The notes under the pieces are model-generated. The model was not told the DNA's origin. It saw only the letters and a list, made by a program, of their open reading frames with translations, and did not search any database. The translations under genes and the position numbers were made by a program. Of a stretch of 64,000 nucleotides of DNA, positions 29,636-43,551 are shown piece by piece. Origin of the DNA: Rhodocyclales bacterium (GTDB lineage: Bacteria > Pseudomonadota > Gammaproteobacteria > Burkholderiales > Rhodocyclaceae); assembly GCA_016235745.1 (NCBI GenBank), contig JACRJA010000017.1:62001-126000 (forward strand). Reading direction: 5' to 3'. How positions within the stretch are numbered: position 1 is the stretch's first letter; the number at the start of each line of letters is the position of its first letter.

Positions 29636-30163
29636 TCAGCGATGCTGTTTTTCGGCATGTTTCTGCCGTGACCATGCCTCGATGATCGGCTCCAATTGCA
29701 CCTGATGCTCGGCCAAGGCGTCCTCCCAATCGTGCCAATCGGTGTCGCCGGCAAAAGCGATGCAGCCTTCGCCAAACATCGCCTGCGCAGCCAAGGCCGC
29801 CGCTACCATTTTTCGGTCTTCCAGGTCATGAATGACAGGTGCAAGGGTTGGCGGCAGAACGCCGTATCCCTGCTCGTCGTACTCGACATCCACGTGGTCC
29901 ACTGCCGCCGTACTCCATTTGTGCATGACCACCTGGATGCCGTAGTCGTTGAAGCCCAGCTTCTTGCAGTATTCTTCATAGATACCCCCCGTCCGGTCCA
30001 ACACCATCCGCGACGCGCTTTGTTCGAACTCGAACAGCCACTTCCAGACCATTTCGCGTAACTCAGGCGCTGCCGGGGTCGCGTCGATATCCTTGGGATG
30101 CGTGGGATCGGCCGCGCTGGCGGCGATCAGCACATTGGTATCCACCACGTAACGAGTTTTCAT
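29636..30163 (-). CDS. PIN-domain-like nuclease
   Basis: This is a 175-residue protein beginning MKTRYVVDTNVLIAAS, with the first PIN aspartate in VDTNVLI. Later acidic residues fit the fold: Glu in GIYEEYCKKLG, Asp in HDLEDRKMVAAALAA, and Asp in FAGDTDWHDWED. PIN domains are metal-dependent ribonucleases, often toxins. The start at 30163 overlaps the ATPase stop by 4 bases (ATGA); a longer reading is rejected because it would run into that gene. No VapB-like antitoxin gene is adjacent. It more likely works with the AAA ATPase immediately upstream than as a classic VapC. Confidence 0.75.
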   Translation of the reverse strand: MKTRYVVDTNVLIAASAADPTHPKDIDATPAAPELREMVWKWLFEFEQSASRMVLDRTGGIYEEYCKKLGFNDYGIQVVMHKWSTAAVDHVDVEYDEQGYGVLPPTLAPVIHDLEDRKMVAAALAAQAMFGEGCIAFAGDTDWHDWEDALAEHQVQLEPIIEAWSRQKHAEKQHR

Positions 30164-31445
30164 GATGTGATTTTTTTCTGGCGTTCGAACATCAGGCGCG
30201 CCTGCTCGCGCGTCTCGCCCAGGGCGTCGCCGAAGAACCCGTCCGGCCAATTGCTTACCCGGCCGAACTCATCGATCTGCAGCGTCCGCAGCTTTGCCGC
30301 CTTACCTTCGCGCTCGACGAAATACAGCGCCACATCATCGGTTGTCACCGTTTGTTTTGCGATCAGAGTTTGCATACGCCGGAATAAATGTTCCGAGTGC
30401 GTCTCTACGATGAACTGAACCTCGCGCAGGCGACTAACCTCAACGAACAATTCGGCGAGTACCGATTGGGCCAGTGGATGCAGGTGAATCTCGGGTTCTT
30501 CCAGGATAATCGTGCTGCCCTTGGGCGCAAAGTAGGCCACCACCAGCACCGGTAGCACCTGCGACACGCCAATGCCCACGTCGCGCAGATTGCAGGCCAC
30601 CCCATCACGGTGGATCACCAGCTCATAGCGGTTGGATCGCCCCTGCTGGCGCACCTCCAGCCTTTCGGCCACCTTCATGCGCTCGAGCCATTTGGAGACA
30701 CCCTCCACCACGACGTTCTGTTCCTCGCCCTTGAGCAACGCACTGGCCAGCAGCGCATCGATTGCGGCACGGCCGTCGCTGCCCACGTCACCGGGCTTGG
30801 TCTTGTTCCACGGATAGTCGCGTTCCGGCTTGCGGCGCAGTGGCCCCAGATAGCTAATGCCTTCCAACTCGCGGCGGATGGCGAGGCTCAAGTCCTCGGC
30901 CAATGGTCCGTCCTTATCCAATTTTGCGATCACATCGGCAGAAAAGGCAATGGAGCGCTCGGGCGCGTAATCCCGGCCCTTCACGCGCGGCTGCGATTCA
31001 TCGTCCACAAAGATGGAAAACGCACCCTTTTCACGGCGCACGGCCCGAAAGCGTCGTGAACCGGTCCGCAGTTCCAGGGTCTGCACAGCCACACTGCCGG
31101 ACGAGGTCTGGCCGTAGCTGCACTCGAATTTGCCCTCTTTGATGGGCGCGGAGCCAGCGCGCTGAAAGTCGAAAGCAATCGTGAATTGTCGAGGCGAGTC
31201 GGTTGATTGATTCAGCACGTCGTCGAAGCTGCCGAAGTTGAACAGGTCGTTGACCTCATCCCCGCCCAGATTCAGGTGCACCGTGCGATCAGGCGACTGC
31301 ACAGTCTGCTTGAGCAACAGCAGGCTCTGGATCAAAGAGGATTTGCCCGATGAATTGGTGCCCAGCAGCATGGTCACCGGCTTGAGCGTCAGGTCGCCAG
31401 TATCGCGCCAAGCTTTGAAATTGACGAGTCGTAGTCGAGTAAACA

Positions 31446-31446
<1 letters not shown>
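30160..31446 (-). CDS. AAA family ATPase with DUF3696-like C terminus
   Basis: This is a 428-residue SMC/RecF-type ABC-class ATPase. Walker A is GTNSSGKSS (residues 29-37), Walker B is TIILEEPEIHLHP (about 312-324), and the H-loop is FIVETHSEHLF. The end, with VALYFVEREGKAAKLRTLQI and a WPDGFFGD motif, is the DUF3696 pattern found in many phage-defence ATPases. The start overlaps the methylase stop by one base (TGATG). The line at 30421 has 35 G/C of 60, against 44 of 60 at 22081, suggesting a different origin from the core. It pairs with the PIN nuclease downstream; ATP-dependent sensing that controls a nuclease is inferred. Confidence 0.85.
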
Positions 31447-35366
<3,920 letters not shown>

Positions 35367-35367
35367 C

Positions 35368-38157
35368 TCAGCACTCCGGCAGCAGCACGTAGACGGCGAT
35401 CACGTCTACCGGCAGCAGGGCGCGCACCTGATACTCGCCGCGGGCGCGGGCGGCGTCGCGTACGCGGCGGTGGTCGGCCAGCAGCAGCTCGGCGCGCTGC
35501 GCGGCCAGAGCTTCCAGCGCCGCGCTCTGCTGGGCGAGGGTATCGAGCGCTGCGAGGATGAAGCGCTTGCGCGCGGTGGGGGCGAGCTCGTTGCCTGCGG
35601 GCGCGGCGAACCAGTCGGCCACCGGCGGGGCGATCTGCCACTGGGGGTCGTTCCTGCCGAGCAGCGCCACCGGCAGGGCCTCTTCGACCATCAGCGTGCG
35701 GGCGCCATCTCCGCGGCCGAGCGTGAGCTGGTGGCGCAGGCGCAGCAGCAGCACGGTGGTCATCTGGGTGACGGCCGGGCTCACCCAGGCGCCGGTGCGG
35801 CCCAGGCGCGCCGGGTCCGCCGTGTCTTCGGCGCGCTCGTCGAGTGTGAACTCCAGCAAATGTTCGGCGAGCGTGGCGACCAGCGGATGGGCGCGATGGA
35901 CGGGGCTGCAACCGGGCGCGGCCGGCGGGGCGAAGTCGAGGTCCACGCGCCCGTCCAAGCCTTGCGCGGCCAGGCGCTCGCGCAGCGCCGGCGGCAGCGC
36001 CAGCAGCGGCACGCGCAGAATTTCTTTGCCGGCGCGGCGGCGCACCTCGGGCGCAGCGCCCAAGCGCGCGAGGCTGCGTTCGACGAAGCGGCGCACGGCC
36101 TGCGCATCGCCGAGCGCGCTGCGCGCGCGCTGCCATTCCGGTAGCACCTCTTCGGGTTTGAGGCCGCGTTGGGCGAACACCGTGCGGTTGGCCTTCGTCC
36201 GTTCGGCAAGATCGGTCCAGAGCAGGTCGAGATCGCGCGCCGGCGTCAGTTCGCCGAAGTCTAAAGTTTGTTGCGCCCTACGCCCCTGGCGGCGTAGCAG
36301 TACGGCGGACAGCAGCGCCTGGGTGAGGCTGTGGTCGTCGTCCGGCAGCGGCACTGGCACGCCGAGCTCGCGTCGGATGGCCTCGGCCTTGCGCAGGATG
36401 ACGTTGAGCACCGCGCCATCCACCGGGTTGTTTTCGCCATAGAGCAGCACTGCGCGCACCACGCGCGCCGGTTGGCCGAAGCGGTCGACGCGGCCCTCGC
36501 GCTGCTCGTGGCGGGTGGGGTTCCACGACAGGTCGTAGTGCACCACCGCGTCGTAGTGCTGCTGCAGGTTCACGCCTTCGGACAGGCAGTCGGTGGCGAT
36601 CAGCAGGCGCCGCTCATGTGCGCCGAGCGCCTCGGCACGCTCGCGGCGCTCCTCGGTCGGCAGCTCGCCGGTGACCACCTCGATGGCGTGGTTGGGGAAG
36701 CGCTGGCGCAAATGGGCGCCCAGGTAGTGGGCGGTGGCGATGTAGCGGCAGAACACTACCGGCGCGTGGCCCTTCTCGAGCAACTCATTCAGGATCGTCA
36801 CCAGCCGGGCGAGCTTGGGGTCGTCGCGCTCGCCTTCGAGCCGGCGCGCTTGTTCCAGCAGTGCGCCGAGCGAGGCGTCCCCGGCGCCCGGTTCGACGTC
36901 GTCGTCGGGGAGGGCGTCGCTGCTGCCATCGAACACGCGCGCGGCGAGTTCCTCTGCGCCATCCTCGTCGGCCGCCAGGCGCCGGGTGGTGAGCGCCTGC
37001 GCCGCGGCGGCCGGGCTCGACGACACGCAGCGCATCAGTGCCAGCGTGCCCCAGAAGGTGAGGCGCTGCCGGCGCGAATCATCCCCGGCGCGCTCGGTGA
37101 CGGTGGCGCAGTAGTCGAGCACGTCCTCGAAAAAGCGCTCCCAGTGGCCGCTCAGACGATAGGTGGCTTCGGCCACCTCGCGGCGCGGAAACAGGCCGTC
37201 GTCATGCCAGGCGTCGATGTCCGGGCGGCGGCGCTGCACGTAGTGGGCGGCAAGTTCTTGGCGGAGTTTGTCGCGCGCTTCGCCTTGGGCGGTGGCGAGC
37301 GCCTCGAAGGCCGGCTTGAGCAGCGCGAGCAGCCGGTAGAACGCCTGCTCGTCGCCGCTGTGCGGCGTGGCGGTGAGCAGCACCAGGTGGCGCTGCGCGT
37401 CGGCGGCCAGTTCCTTGAGCAGTGCGTAGCGCAGGTGGGTGCGGTCGCTGGCGGCCGAGCAGGTGTGGGCTTCGTCGACGATCACCAGCTCTGGGCTGGC
37501 GCGGGCGAATTCGTCGCGCCGCTTCTGGCTTTTGATGTAGTCGAGGCTGACCACGGTGACGGGGTGCTGCTCGAACAGGCTCACCCCCACCGGCAGGCCG
37601 CGCTCCAGGCGCGCGGCGCTGGCGGCGGTGACCGCGACGGCCGGAAAGTGGAAGCGCTCGGTCAGCTCGCCAACCCACTGCTCGACCAGGTGCGGCGGGC
37701 AGAGCACGGCAAAGCGCTGGATCTCGCCGCGATCGAACAGCTCGCGGGCGATCAGCAGCGCTTCGATGGTCTTGCCGATGCCGACGTCGTCGGCAATCAG
37801 CAGGCGCACCGGGTCGAGCTTGAGCGCCATCAGCAGCGGCACCAGCTGATAGCTGCGCGGCTCGATGCCGACGTTGCCGAAGCTGCGAAACGGCCCGGCG
37901 CCGCGGCGCAGCGACAGCGTGAGCGCATCGGCCAAGAGGCCCGCGGTTTCGCGGTTGCCGATGTCTTCGGGCGAAGGGACGTCGAAATGGGCGGGCCGGA
38001 TGTCGGGTTCTAGTCCCAGGTGCAGCCAGGCGGTGTCGGCTTCGGAGCCCGACAGCGGACGCAGGTGCAGGGTCTCGGGCTCGCTGGTGGGCAGCACCAC
38101 CCAGTCGCGCCCGCGGGCCCGGACCAGGCTGCCGGGGGTGTAGGTTGGTGCGTTCAT
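35368..38157 (-). CDS. SNF2-type helicase (DrmD-like)
   Basis: This is a 929-residue superfamily 2 ATPase. After an N-terminal beta-rich segment (GSLVRARGRDWVVLPTSEPE) come Walker A in IADDVGIGKTIEALLIAREL (about residue 120-139), motif II VIVDEAHTCSA (about 222-232), LLTATPHSGDEQAFYRLLAL, and the C-terminal helicase motifs with SEGVNLQQHYDAVVHYDLSW and EGRVDRFGQPARV (about 520-560). The layout resembles RapA/SNF2 proteins and the DISARM protein DrmD, which in class 1 systems also stands beside the methylase. The start at 38157 lies 4 bases after the upstream helicase stop. A long extension upstream of it overlaps that gene and is rejected. Confidence 0.85.
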   Translation of the reverse strand: MNAPTYTPGSLVRARGRDWVVLPTSEPETLHLRPLSGSEADTAWLHLGLEPDIRPAHFDVPSPEDIGNRETAGLLADALTLSLRRGAGPFRSFGNVGIEPRSYQLVPLLMALKLDPVRLLIADDVGIGKTIEALLIARELFDRGEIQRFAVLCPPHLVEQWVGELTERFHFPAVAVTAASAARLERGLPVGVSLFEQHPVTVVSLDYIKSQKRRDEFARASPELVIVDEAHTCSAASDRTHLRYALLKELAADAQRHLVLLTATPHSGDEQAFYRLLALLKPAFEALATAQGEARDKLRQELAAHYVQRRRPDIDAWHDDGLFPRREVAEATYRLSGHWERFFEDVLDYCATVTERAGDDSRRQRLTFWGTLALMRCVSSSPAAAAQALTTRRLAADEDGAEELAARVFDGSSDALPDDDVEPGAGDASLGALLEQARRLEGERDDPKLARLVTILNELLEKGHAPVVFCRYIATAHYLGAHLRQRFPNHAIEVVTGELPTEERRERAEALGAHERRLLIATDCLSEGVNLQQHYDAVVHYDLSWNPTRHEQREGRVDRFGQPARVVRAVLLYGENNPVDGAVLNVILRKAEAIRRELGVPVPLPDDDHSLTQALLSAVLLRRQGRRAQQTLDFGELTPARDLDLLWTDLAERTKANRTVFAQRGLKPEEVLPEWQRARSALGDAQAVRRFVERSLARLGAAPEVRRRAGKEILRVPLLALPPALRERLAAQGLDGRVDLDFAPPAAPGCSPVHRAHPLVATLAEHLLEFTLDERAEDTADPARLGRTGAWVSPAVTQMTTVLLLRLRHQLTLGRGDGARTLMVEEALPVALLGRNDPQWQIAPPVADWFAAPAGNELAPTARKRFILAALDTLAQQSAALEALAAQRAELLLADHRRVRDAARARGEYQVRALLPVDVIAVYVLLPEC

Positions 38158-38161
38158 CGGC

Positions 38162-41100
38162 TTAGCCAAGCAATTTGGACAATTTTTTGAAGGCGTGGGG
38201 CCATGTGGCGTGCTCTTCGCCAAAGCGCACGAAGGTGTAGCCCCGGTCTTCCCATTCGGTTTGCAGGTCGCGCGGCGTATCCGGCAGGGCCACGGCCACG
38301 TAGTGCTCGGGCCAGTGCAGCAGCGGGCTACCGGCGTGTTCGGCGGTAACCGGCGGCGGCAGATCGCTCGTTTCGCTGGCAAACGCCTGTCGCCAGATCG
38401 CCTGCCAGCCTTTGGCTTCGTTCGCGTCCGCTTCTGCGCCAACTGGCGACTGCGGCGGGGTGTTCTCGCGCAGCAGGGTTTCGGAGCAGGCCAGCCGCCA
38501 GAGGATGCGGCGGGCGTGTTCGTCGCGCCGGTCCAGCAGTTCGTGATCCGGCTGGTTGTAGTAAGAGAGCAGGCAACGGTAGCAGCCGGCGACGCAGGCG
38601 GTGTCGGGCACATCCTGCAAGTCGGCAGGTGGCGTCTGCCGCAGCGTCGCCAGATCGTCTGGCACATCGAGGTGCATCAGGCGCAGTGCGGCTTGGGCGA
38701 CGCGCGCCAGCGCGTCCGCTTCGCTCACCAGGCGCGCCAGTACGCCGGCGCCGCCTTCGGTGGCCTCGTAGAACAGCACGCCGTGGCGTGTGGTGCGGCT
38801 TGGCAGGGGTTCGGCCAGCAGTTCGCTCTCTTCGAGCTGGAACACCGACTCGATACCGCGCTTGAGGGCGTACTGCACGGTGGCGAGCGTGACATCGGAC
38901 CAGTTGCCTGCCGGTTGCAGCAGCAGCGCGTTTTTCTGGTCCTCGACGTAGGGCACCACGCGCTGCGGCGGCAGCTTGTCGGGATCGGGCTGCGCGGCGG
39001 CGTTGCCGTTTTCGCTCTCCTCTTTATGCCAGTAGCCCGTTTTGGGGTTCAGGTTGAAGCCGAAAACGTTTTTATCCTTGCGCCGGCGCAGCCCCTTGTT
39101 GATGCGGATGATGGTGGCGCTGGCGCTGTAGCGCAGCTGCGCGATGTCGCCTTCGGCGTCGCGCGCTACCAGCACACGCGCGTCGATCTGGCCGTTGCGC
39201 CGGGCCCACTGGAAGGTGGTCTGCAGTTCGAAGGCCTGACGCTGGCGCTCCTCGTCGTTGGCGGTGATGCGCTCGGCGGGTTCGGTGTCGACGGCATCGA
39301 CGCGATACAGCTCGCGCACCCACTCGGCATTGCCGAGATCGGCATGGCAGGCGTGGCAGCGCTCGTCCTGGATATCGAAGTGCGCGGCACCGCAGGCCGG
39401 GCAGATGCGTGCGGACCGTGTCGGCAGCCGCTGCTGCTGGTTTGTCTCGCCCTGCTGGCTGCCGACGGCGATGCGCACGCGCACCACGCGAAAGGCGCGG
39501 CCCTCGTGATAGACCAGGCTGCGCGGGCCGAACTCGGCGATGCCCAGAAACCGTGGGCGCTGCAGGAAGGTCTGGTTGCGCGCGCCGTCGCTGCTGCCCG
39601 GCACGTAGGCCATCAGCGGCAGGCGCGGGAAGTTGTAGCCGGGCAAAAAGCCCTCGGTGGCGAGGTAGCGGTAGGTGTAGAAGTCGCTCGACAGTGTCTC
39701 GCGGCCGTGGAGCAGCAGCTCGAGCTGTTCGATGGCCTGGCGGTGGCGGCGCTTGGCGGCGTCTTTTTCCTTTGGGTCACGCACGGTGAAGTCGTTGAGT
39801 GTCTTCTGGGCCTGATCGAGCTGGCGCACGGCGCCGTTGAACAGCTCGCGCCAGCGCCGGAAGGCGGCATCGAAGGCATCGACCGCGCCGTCGAGCACGC
39901 GCGCGCAAAAAGCTTCTGCGCCTTCGTACCAGGGCGCTTGCTGCGCTGTGAGCTGCGGTGCGAGGTTGCGCAGGATCGGCAGCGCCTGGGCTTCGGCGCG
40001 GCGGCGCACTTCCGGGTGGGCGAAGGCTTCGAGCAGTTCCCGGCGTACCGGCAGGCCGGGCTGCTCGGGCTGTACCACGTCGGCGATCGCTTTGCCGAGC
40101 GCTTGGCCGCTGGCGGCGAGCCAGATCGCCTGCAGGTGGCTTTCGAGCAACTGGCGGTTGGCCAGGTCGAGCAAGGGTGCGCGCACTTCGCCGTGCACCA
40201 TTTGCCGCGGCTCACGGAAGAAGAACTGGTCGTGCGGGCTGCGCGCGGCGCAGTAGGTGAGCACCAGCGCCGCCTGGCCGCTGCGCCCGGCGCGGCCGGC
40301 GCGCTGGGCGTAGTTGGCCGGCGTCGGCGGCACGTTGCGCAGGTAGACGGCGTTGAGCGCCGAGATGTCGACGCCGAGCTCCATGGTCGGTGAGCAGTAG
40401 AGTACCGGCAGAAAGCGCGTGCTCTCGCCAAGGAGCTTTGCGTTGTCGCCCAGTTCGCCGCGCAGAGCCTCTTGGTCTTTGTCGCTATAGCGAAAGCGCG
40501 CTTCGCGAATCTCGCGCACGCTCGCTTCGACCTGAGCAGTGTGCTCGCGGCCCTCGAAACGGAAGATGGCGGCGCCACCCGTTTGCAGGGTCTGTGCCAG
40601 GGTGCGGTAGAGCTGGGTGAAAAACTCATTGGTGCGGCCGCGCGCGGGCGTGCCGTCGCCAGCCAGGAGACGCACGCGATGGGAGGCGAGCCGCCAGCCG
40701 GGGGCGCGAAGCGGCGTGGTGTCGTCACGGCGCACGAACTTGCCGCGTGCGGCGCCGAGCATCCACTCCAGCAGCTCGCGGTAGGCGTCGCGCCCGAGCG
40801 GCTTGTCTACGCCCCACAGCGAGGCCTGGCGCAATACTTTGCCCAGCTGGCTTTGCAGGCCGGCACGCAGAATCAACTCTTCATCCCGTGTCTGGTGCTT
40901 ACCGCCGCCAGACAAGTCCAGAAACAGCCAGCGCGCCGGGCGCGGCGTCTCGTCACGGCTGAAGGCCCAGGTCGGGCGCAGGAACTTGCGGCTCTCGTCG
41001 GCCAGCTTGCGCAGCTGCTGGTCGTCGAGCGCGGCGGCGTCCACCGCCAGACCGCGGCGCAGGTAGTCGAACAGCGTGGTAAATGCCTGCGCGCGTACCT

Positions 41101-43453
41101 TGGGGTTTGCCGTGCGCAATACCGCTGGCGCGTCGCGGAAGTTGGCCGAGTCTGCAACGAAGGCGTCCAGGTCTTCATAGACGACGCGCAGCAGGCCGAG
41201 CTGTTCGAGGTTGGGGTTGGTGTAGCGCCAGCCGCGCCGCTGGTCGAACCAGGCGCGGTAGGCCAACACCTGGCGCAAGACGTTGGCGGCATCCTGCAGA
41301 TCGCGGCCGGTCAAGGTCGGCTCCTGCAGCCATTCGGCGAGGTGCGTTTGCGCCGGGTCCACATGGGGCGGGATCGGTTGATCGAAGCCGAGCGCTCGAA
41401 CCATGCGCTCGCCCAGGTCGGCATCGGCGATGCCTTGTGGCGGCGCGCTAGCGAGCGCACCGAAAAAGGCGGCGCGGATCAAGCTGACGAAGATGAAGTC
41501 GTTGAAGTGGCCGGCCTGGAGCGCGGCATCCTGGCGGTTATCGGTGAAGGCGAGCAGCTTGCGCGTGTGCGGTGCAAAGCTATCCTGCTGGTGCATCCAC
41601 TGCAGCGCCGAGGTGGTGATGACCGTGGTGGCCGAGCTGCGGCCCTCGGCCGAGAGCGACGCCAGCCGGTTGCTGTCCTTGCCCTGCACGCTGTGCACCG
41701 TGCGGCAACGCAGGCAGAAGCGGAACTTGCCGGGCAGAAAATAGCCCGCCACGCCTTGGTTGCCGATCGTGCCGTCCGGCGCCACGCGCAGCGACTCGGC
41801 CCGGAGCTTGCGGTAGTTCTTCTTCAGGCGCGGCGTGTTGGCGGCGCCGGTCTCGAGCCAGCTTTCCGGGTAGTCCTCGATGGCGCCGGTGAAGGTGAAA
41901 TCGGCGTCACTCGGTGTTACCAGAAAGAAGCCGGTCTGCTCGCCCTCGCTGTCGGCATCGGCGGCGTCCTCGTCCTTGATGGCCGTAACGTCATCGATGT
42001 CGCGCGGCAGCATGACCGATACACGGCCGTCGCTACGAATGCGCACGCCGTGGTACTCCTGTCCGCAGTCGCGGCAGAAATAGGTGGGGTAAAGGCGCTT
42101 CAAATCCTCGCTGCCCGGCAGGTACTGCTGGCCGTCGAGCACCACCGCGCGCGTGCCGGGCGGCTCCAGCGTGACGTAGGCGGTTGCCGCGCCGGAGAGG
42201 AACTGGTGCAGCTTGAAGGCGAAGAACGGCTTGGACGAGGCGTTTTGCTTGGATACGCGCGCACTTTCGGGCAACGAGGTGGCGAGCAGAAAAGCCTGCA
42301 AGGCGCTCAGGCAGCGCTGACGATCGAGGCCGGATGCTGCGGCTAGCTTGTCGGCGGCCTCGTCCACCGTCAGCGGCTTGGCGCGCACCGGTTTGCCATC
42401 GCGAAAGTCGAGACCAAGCGTGGTCTCGACCCAGATGGCGAGCGGGTGGACGTGCAATTGGGCGTCTGAGAGCCGGTCGAAATTACCGGCGGCGATCGCC
42501 TGCTCGAGTGCGCCCTGCACACTGTCGGCCGTCTGCATGGGGTCGGTGGCGCGCTCCAGCGTTTCGGTAATGACGTCGCCGGGCGCGATGGCCGTATCGA
42601 ACAGCTTGGTTGCGACCTCGGCGACGACCCGGTTCTTTTCTTCCTGCGAACCTTCGCTCGCCATCGTCGCCGAGGTGCCGATGCACAGCAGGCGCTCGGC
42701 TTGCAGACGCTGCCTGACGCGGCGCACCAGCAGCGCGACGTCGGCACCCTGGCGGCCGCGGTAGGTGTGCAGCTCGTCCAGTACCAGAAAGCGCAGGTCG
42801 GCGCAATTCTCGATTATTCCACGGTCGAGATCGTCCTGCCGGGTGAGCAGCAGCTCCAGCATCATGAAATTGGTGAGCAGGATGTCGGGTCGCTTGTTGC
42901 GAATCTGCTCGCGCACCTCCTCGCGCTCTTGGCCGGTATAGCGCGCGAAGGTCACCGGAGGGTTGGGGCCCGGCAGGAATTTCTGCAGTTCTTCGAGCTG
43001 GCTGTTGGCCAGCGCGTTCATCGGGTAGATGATGATGGCGCGCGTGCGCGCCGTCGGGTCTTCGGCCTTGGCGCGCAGGATGGCGTCGACGATGGGAATG
43101 AAAAAACACAGCGACTTGCCCGAGCCGGTGCCGGTGGTCACCACGTAGCTGCGGCCGGCGCGCGCGAGCGCAATGGCCTCGGTCTGGTGTAGGTGCAGCC
43201 GCAAGGGCTCACCATTGACCTGAAAGATGCGTTGGGTTTCGGGATGGAGTTCACCCGCCGCGATATGCTCGGTGATCGATTTTCCGGGCTTGAAGCGGGG
43301 GTTGATCTGGATCAGGGGTTCAGGCCAAAAGCGGTTGCCATTATAGACTTCATCGACCCCCTTGCGCAGATCGTCGGCGAAAATGGGGGTAAATGACCTG
43401 GCAAAGTTGCTGTAGTCCTGAACCAGGCTTTCCCTGAGGGAGAAAACATCCAT
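38162..43453 (-). CDS. Giant DEAD-box helicase with fused DUF1998 domain
   Basis: This 1763-residue protein is the first gene of the accessory operon. The N-terminal helicase has Walker A TGTGSGKSLCFFIPI (about residue 105-119), IIIYPMNALANSQLEEL, the DEAH-like motif VLDELHTYRGRQGADVALLV (about 224-243), and motif VI YAQRAGRAGRSGQAALVLTY (about 1040-1060). Cys pairs (FCRDCGQEYHG near 465, FCLRCRTVH near 575, CPACGAAH with CHACHADLG near 1350) suggest zinc ribbons. The C-terminal DUF1998 region has LFYEATEGGAGVLARLV and CVAGCYRCLLSYYNQPDH (about 1615-1632). It looks like DISARM DrmA and DrmB in one chain, or a Druantia DruE-like protein. GAGGAG lies upstream of the ATG. Confidence 0.85.
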   Translation of the reverse strand: MDVFSLRESLVQDYSNFARSFTPIFADDLRKGVDEVYNGNRFWPEPLIQINPRFKPGKSITEHIAAGELHPETQRIFQVNGEPLRLHLHQTEAIALARAGRSYVVTTGTGSGKSLCFFIPIVDAILRAKAEDPTARTRAIIIYPMNALANSQLEELQKFLPGPNPPVTFARYTGQEREEVREQIRNKRPDILLTNFMMLELLLTRQDDLDRGIIENCADLRFLVLDELHTYRGRQGADVALLVRRVRQRLQAERLLCIGTSATMASEGSQEEKNRVVAEVATKLFDTAIAPGDVITETLERATDPMQTADSVQGALEQAIAAGNFDRLSDAQLHVHPLAIWVETTLGLDFRDGKPVRAKPLTVDEAADKLAAASGLDRQRCLSALQAFLLATSLPESARVSKQNASSKPFFAFKLHQFLSGAATAYVTLEPPGTRAVVLDGQQYLPGSEDLKRLYPTYFCRDCGQEYHGVRIRSDGRVSVMLPRDIDDVTAIKDEDAADADSEGEQTGFFLVTPSDADFTFTGAIEDYPESWLETGAANTPRLKKNYRKLRAESLRVAPDGTIGNQGVAGYFLPGKFRFCLRCRTVHSVQGKDSNRLASLSAEGRSSATTVITTSALQWMHQQDSFAPHTRKLLAFTDNRQDAALQAGHFNDFIFVSLIRAAFFGALASAPPQGIADADLGERMVRALGFDQPIPPHVDPAQTHLAEWLQEPTLTGRDLQDAANVLRQVLAYRAWFDQRRGWRYTNPNLEQLGLLRVVYEDLDAFVADSANFRDAPAVLRTANPKVRAQAFTTLFDYLRRGLAVDAAALDDQQLRKLADESRKFLRPTWAFSRDETPRPARWLFLDLSGGGKHQTRDEELILRAGLQSQLGKVLRQASLWGVDKPLGRDAYRELLEWMLGAARGKFVRRDDTTPLRAPGWRLASHRVRLLAGDGTPARGRTNEFFTQLYRTLAQTLQTGGAAIFRFEGREHTAQVEASVREIREARFRYSDKDQEALRGELGDNAKLLGESTRFLPVLYCSPTMELGVDISALNAVYLRNVPPTPANYAQRAGRAGRSGQAALVLTYCAARSPHDQFFFREPRQMVHGEVRAPLLDLANRQLLESHLQAIWLAASGQALGKAIADVVQPEQPGLPVRRELLEAFAHPEVRRRAEAQALPILRNLAPQLTAQQAPWYEGAEAFCARVLDGAVDAFDAAFRRWRELFNGAVRQLDQAQKTLNDFTVRDPKEKDAAKRRHRQAIEQLELLLHGRETLSSDFYTYRYLATEGFLPGYNFPRLPLMAYVPGSSDGARNQTFLQRPRFLGIAEFGPRSLVYHEGRAFRVVRVRIAVGSQQGETNQQQRLPTRSARICPACGAAHFDIQDERCHACHADLGNAEWVRELYRVDAVDTEPAERITANDEERQRQAFELQTTFQWARRNGQIDARVLVARDAEGDIAQLRYSASATIIRINKGLRRRKDKNVFGFNLNPKTGYWHKEESENGNAAAQPDPDKLPPQRVVPYVEDQKNALLLQPAGNWSDVTLATVQYALKRGIESVFQLEESELLAEPLPSRTTRHGVLFYEATEGGAGVLARLVSEADALARVAQAALRLMHLDVPDDLATLRQTPPADLQDVPDTACVAGCYRCLLSYYNQPDHELLDRRDEHARRILWRLACSETLLRENTPPQSPVGAEADANEAKGWQAIWRQAFASETSDLPPPVTAEHAGSPLLHWPEHYVAVALPDTPRDLQTEWEDRGYTFVRFGEEHATWPHAFKKLSKLLG

Positions 43454-43518
43454 GCTACCAGGCTCCTCGTGCCCGATCCCATGCCAGTGCGCTCAGGAAT
43501 CGGAAGATTACGAGGAAA

Positions 43519-43524
43519 ATTATA
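43519..43524 (-). promoter_or_regulatory. -10 box of the accessory operon
   Basis: A consensus TATAAT on the minus strand lies 66 bases before the DUF1998 helicase start, in the 98-base gap after corA. No good -35 box is visible at 16-18 bases, so an activator or weak promoter is possible. Confidence 0.45.
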
Positions 43525-43551
43525 ACCCCGACGGAAACTTGATCCCTTGGT

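Noticed and set aside
38158..38667. 170-residue N-terminal extension of the SNF2 helicase
   Set aside because: It lies wholly inside the DUF1998 helicase gene in another frame; ATG at 38157, 4 bases after that gene's stop, is the natural start.
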